DNA from: Anaerolineales bacterium UBA6128
Lineage (GTDB): Bacteria; Chloroflexota; Anaerolineae; UBA1429
Length of the DNA: 7,346 nucleotides
Assembly (NCBI GenBank): GCA_002423325.1
Contig: DIVQ01000031.1
Coordinates: 10,205-17,550 of the forward strand
Reading direction: 5' to 3'
Below the pieces are notes generated by a model. It did not search any database, was not told the origin of the DNA, and saw only the letters and a program-made list of their open reading frames with translations. Both the position numbers and the translations under genes were made by a program. Shown piece after piece: positions 4,973 through 7,346 of this stretch; positions within the stretch are counted from its first letter, which is position 1; the number at the start of each line of letters is the position of its first letter.

Positions 4973-7346
4973 TCAACGCGCATAGAGCGCACGGTACATC
5001 GCATAGCCCTCATAGATCCGCCGCACATAGGCGCGCGGCTGCTCCACGGGCATCGTCTCGTACAGCAGATCGTGGTCGGCGATCGGGCCGTCGCCCGTCC
5101 AGCCGCGCAGCCGGCCGTAGCCCGCATTGTACGAGATGAGCGCTGCCACCCAGTCGCGCTCGCACAGATCCAACAGCCACGACAGGTACCAAACGCCGTA
5201 GCGCACGCTCACCACCGGCCAAGTCAGCATCTCGTGGCGATAGTCGCCATCGCCCAGCCGCTGCGCGATCTCCACGCCCGTCGCCGGCATCACCTGTGTC
5301 AGGCCGGTTGCGCCCGCAGACGAGACCGCGCGCGCGTCAAAACGGCTCTCCTGGCGCACCAGCGCCAGGAACAGCAGCGCGTCGACCGAGTACGATGCCG
5401 CCTGCGCGCTGATCAGGTCGCCGTAGGGAGTGGGATAGGCCAGCCGCAGCAACGCGTCGGGCGGGGCGACGGCCCCGGCCATGCGCCCCAGGTACAGCAG
5501 ACGCTCGGCCGCCTGGATGCCCTCGCTGTACAACTGCTCGGAGGCCGTGGCGCGCGCCAGTTCGAGCAACGCAGCCGGGCGCTCGCGCGCCAGCGCCCGT
5601 GACTGGGCAAACTCGGCCAGCGCGTGCCCGCGCCACTCCAGCCGCAGCAGCGTGCGGGCGCGCTCCGACAACGCATCCAAACCCACCAGGGGCTGCAACT
5701 GCTCCGCGCTCGCCCAGCCAGCGATCCAGTCCTCGACGGCGCTCCAATCGTCCTCGCTGAGCCCGTTCGGCGCGACCGCCGTGTGCACCTGGGCCGGCAG
5801 CACGGGCTCGGCGCCCGCCGCCAGGTCGCGCGCGCGCAGACCATAGTAAGCCTCGGGAGCCTCCTCCGCGCCGGCCAGCCAATGCGCCCTGGCCTCGGCG
5901 GCGCTGGGCGCCGCCAGCCCCAGCCAGGTCTGCAGCCGGGCGCGCTCGCCCGCACTGTCGCTGGCGGCAAGCGCCTCGGTCCAGATGGCATACGCCGCCG
6001 GCTTGTTGGCCAGCGCATAGGCGGCCAGTCCCTCGCGATACCAGGCTTCCGCGGCTCGACTCGACGAGCCGTAGCGGGTGTGCAGCCGTTGATAGGCGCG
6101 GCCGGCCTCGACCCAATCACCGGCCTGCTCAAGCGCGCTCGCCGCGAGCCAGACGGCCTCGGGCGCGCGGGCGTGTTCGGGATAGCGTACCGCGAACTCC
6201 AGGTAGAGGCCCGCCGGATCGCCCCCGGCCACTTTCGCGGCGCGCGCTTTGGCAAACCAGGCGTCGGCCACGTACGCACTGGTGAGATAGTCGTCAATCA
6301 CCACGTCGAACGCTGCATAGGCGGCGGTATAGTGCGCCCGGCGCGTCTGCACCAGCCCAAGCCAGTAGTGCGCGCGATCGGCGAGTGTCTCGTCTTCCGC
6401 AGCGATAGCCTCCTGCAGCGCGGCCAACGCCGCGGCATCGTCCCCGGCATAGTACAGAATCTCGCCGCGCTCAACCTGGGTGAGCGAGGGGCCAGCGCCG
6501 ATCCGGTCCAGGGCGGCCAGCGCGAGCGCGGCCGCATGGCTGCTGGGCCGCTCGATGGCCACTGCCAGCCAAAGCGCCGCAGCGTCATAAGGACGCCCGG
6601 CGGCCGCCAGCACCTCGCCGCGCTTATGGCGAATCAGCGCGACATAGTCGGGATAGGTTGACACGCCCAGAATCGCGTCATAGCTGGCCAACGCCTCATC
6701 ATAGCGCGCCTGCGCAATCAGCGCCTCGGCCTGTTCTTCCAGCATCTCGGCCTGAATCGCCGGCGGGAGGTCTGCCAACGCCACCGCAGCCAGTTGCTCC
6801 AACTGGCGGTCCGTGTCGCCCAACGCCTTGAAGCAGGCCGCCATGTGCCAGCGGATATAGGGCTCCGCCGAGCGGTCGCGCGCCAGATGCTGCGTGTAGG
6901 CATCGATGGCTGCCTGCCAGTTGCCGCGCGCTTCGTGCACGCTGCCGAGCAGCCCCCAGGCTTCGGCCTCGCCGAGCTTGGACAGTCTGCCCCCCAGCGC
7001 CTCTTGCAGCGGCGCGATGGCCTCCGCGGGGCGACCGGCCCGCACCAGCGTGCGCGCCAGCGACACCTGCAGCGCGCCGCGTTCGTTGCTGTGCGCCTCG
7101 GCGATCGCCGTCTGCCAGAGCGCCAGTGCATGCTCCCAGTCGCCGTGATCGGCGGCGGCCTGGGCGGCAACGGGCAACGACCCGGCAGGGTGGGTGGCGG
7201 TAGGTTCGATGGTGGGGATCGGGGTAGCAACGGCAGGGGCCGTCGGACTGGAGCTCTGCTCAGTCGGGGCGCGTGTGGGCTCGACGTCCGGCGGCGCGGG
7301 GGTAGCACCGAGCGTGGGCGCGGCGGGACGCGTGGCGTTTGCCGGC
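4973..7346 (-). CDS. TPR-stalk lytic murein transglycosylase (Slt70-like, SLT domain), 5' partial
   Basis: The frame is open from the right edge of the window to a TGA at 4973-4975, giving 790 visible residues. A TTG at 7177 could be read as a start, but the frame continues 56 codons upstream as a Pro/Thr/Ala-rich stretch (for example TPIPTIEPTATHPAG), typical of a linker behind an export signal or lipoprotein anchor. I therefore treat the N-terminus as outside the window. Residues about 60-550 form roughly ten alpha-helical TPR-like repeats (DWEHALALWQTAI, NWQAAIDAYTQHL, RYDEALASYDAIL, DWVEAGRAYQRL). The SLT catalytic domain covers about 655-790. Catalytic Glu666 lies in RQESRFD, with GATGLTQVMPATG (678-690), SYNAGYGRLRGW (738-749) and ETMPVEQPRAYVRRI (763-777). 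The family cleaves the MurNAc-GlcNAc bond of peptidoglycan, forming 1,6-anhydro ends, outside the cytoplasmic membrane. It is much longer than E. coli Slt70 (about 620 mature residues) because of the stalk and linker. Confidence 0.95.
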   Translation of the reverse strand, partial: PANATRPAAPTLGATPAPPDVEPTRAPTEQSSSPTAPAVATPIPTIEPTATHPAGSLPVAAQAAADHGDWEHALALWQTAIAEAHSNERGALQVSLARTLVRAGRPAEAIAPLQEALGGRLSKLGEAEAWGLLGSVHEARGNWQAAIDAYTQHLARDRSAEPYIRWHMAACFKALGDTDRQLEQLAAVALADLPPAIQAEMLEEQAEALIAQARYDEALASYDAILGVSTYPDYVALIRHKRGEVLAAAGRPYDAAALWLAVAIERPSSHAAALALAALDRIGAGPSLTQVERGEILYYAGDDAAALAALQEAIAAEDETLADRAHYWLGLVQTRRAHYTAAYAAFDVVIDDYLTSAYVADAWFAKARAAKVAGGDPAGLYLEFAVRYPEHARAPEAVWLAASALEQAGDWVEAGRAYQRLHTRYGSSSRAAEAWYREGLAAYALANKPAAYAIWTEALAASDSAGERARLQTWLGLAAPSAAEARAHWLAGAEEAPEAYYGLRARDLAAGAEPVLPAQVHTAVAPNGLSEDDWSAVEDWIAGWASAEQLQPLVGLDALSERARTLLRLEWRGHALAEFAQSRALARERPAALLELARATASEQLYSEGIQAAERLLYLGRMAGAVAPPDALLRLAYPTPYGDLISAQAASYSVDALLFLALVRQESRFDARAVSSAGATGLTQVMPATGVEIAQRLGDGDYRHEMLTWPVVSVRYGVWYLSWLLDLCERDWVAALISYNAGYGRLRGWTGDGPIADHDLLYETMPVEQPRAYVRRIYEGYAMYRALYAR

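Noticed and set aside
5624..6661. 345-codon plus-strand frame opposite the transglycosylase
   Set aside because: It has Arg, Gly and Gln-rich composition and no motif. The opposite strand encodes clear TPR repeats and an SLT domain.

Overview
The window is high-GC bacterial chromosome with ordinary housekeeping and accessory genes. Three things point to a member of the Chloroflexota (Anaerolineae or Caldilineae type). A surface lytic transglycosylase follows a Pro/Thr/Ala-rich linker. There is an archaeal-type adenosine-specific kinase of the PF04008 family. An intergenic repeat of the 'GTCATTCCCGC...GCGGGAATCCAG' class is also present. This placement is an inference from memory of the families, not a search result. 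Five protein genes occupy nearly all the sequence, and the genes at both edges are cut off. I found no tRNA, rRNA, CRISPR array, transposase, integrase or phage gene.

Plus-strand block (1-2695): the C-terminal 384 residues of a GAF-domain histidine kinase, a complete adenosine-specific kinase and an HSL-family (family IV) alpha/beta-hydrolase esterase. The gaps are 51 and 44 nt with no obvious terminator, so the three may be co-transcribed. The kinase has a textbook H-box, a very cysteine-rich GAF domain and an ATP-binding domain that has lost its key residues. The esterase has a less GC-biased third codon position than its neighbours and ends inside repeat-like DNA.

Convergent intergenic region (2696-3044): an inverted pair of 28-bp REP-like palindromes, two small hairpins, then a strong Rho-independent terminator facing the plus strand. 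The terminator sits between the convergent esterase and pepF genes.

Minus-strand block (7346-3045): a large TPR lytic transglycosylase (790 residues visible, N-terminus outside the window), then oligoendopeptidase F. The 116-nt gap between them holds a possible weak terminator, a sigma70-like promoter, a leader hairpin and a good Shine-Dalgarno. pepF therefore probably has its own promoter. The transglycosylase acts outside the membrane on peptidoglycan, while PepF is a cytoplasmic peptide-trimming metallopeptidase. A shared role in cell-wall or peptide recycling is possible but not shown.

I see no convincing new multi-gene system. The points most worth checking are the degenerate cysteine-rich kinase and the REP doublet with a compensatory base-pair change.
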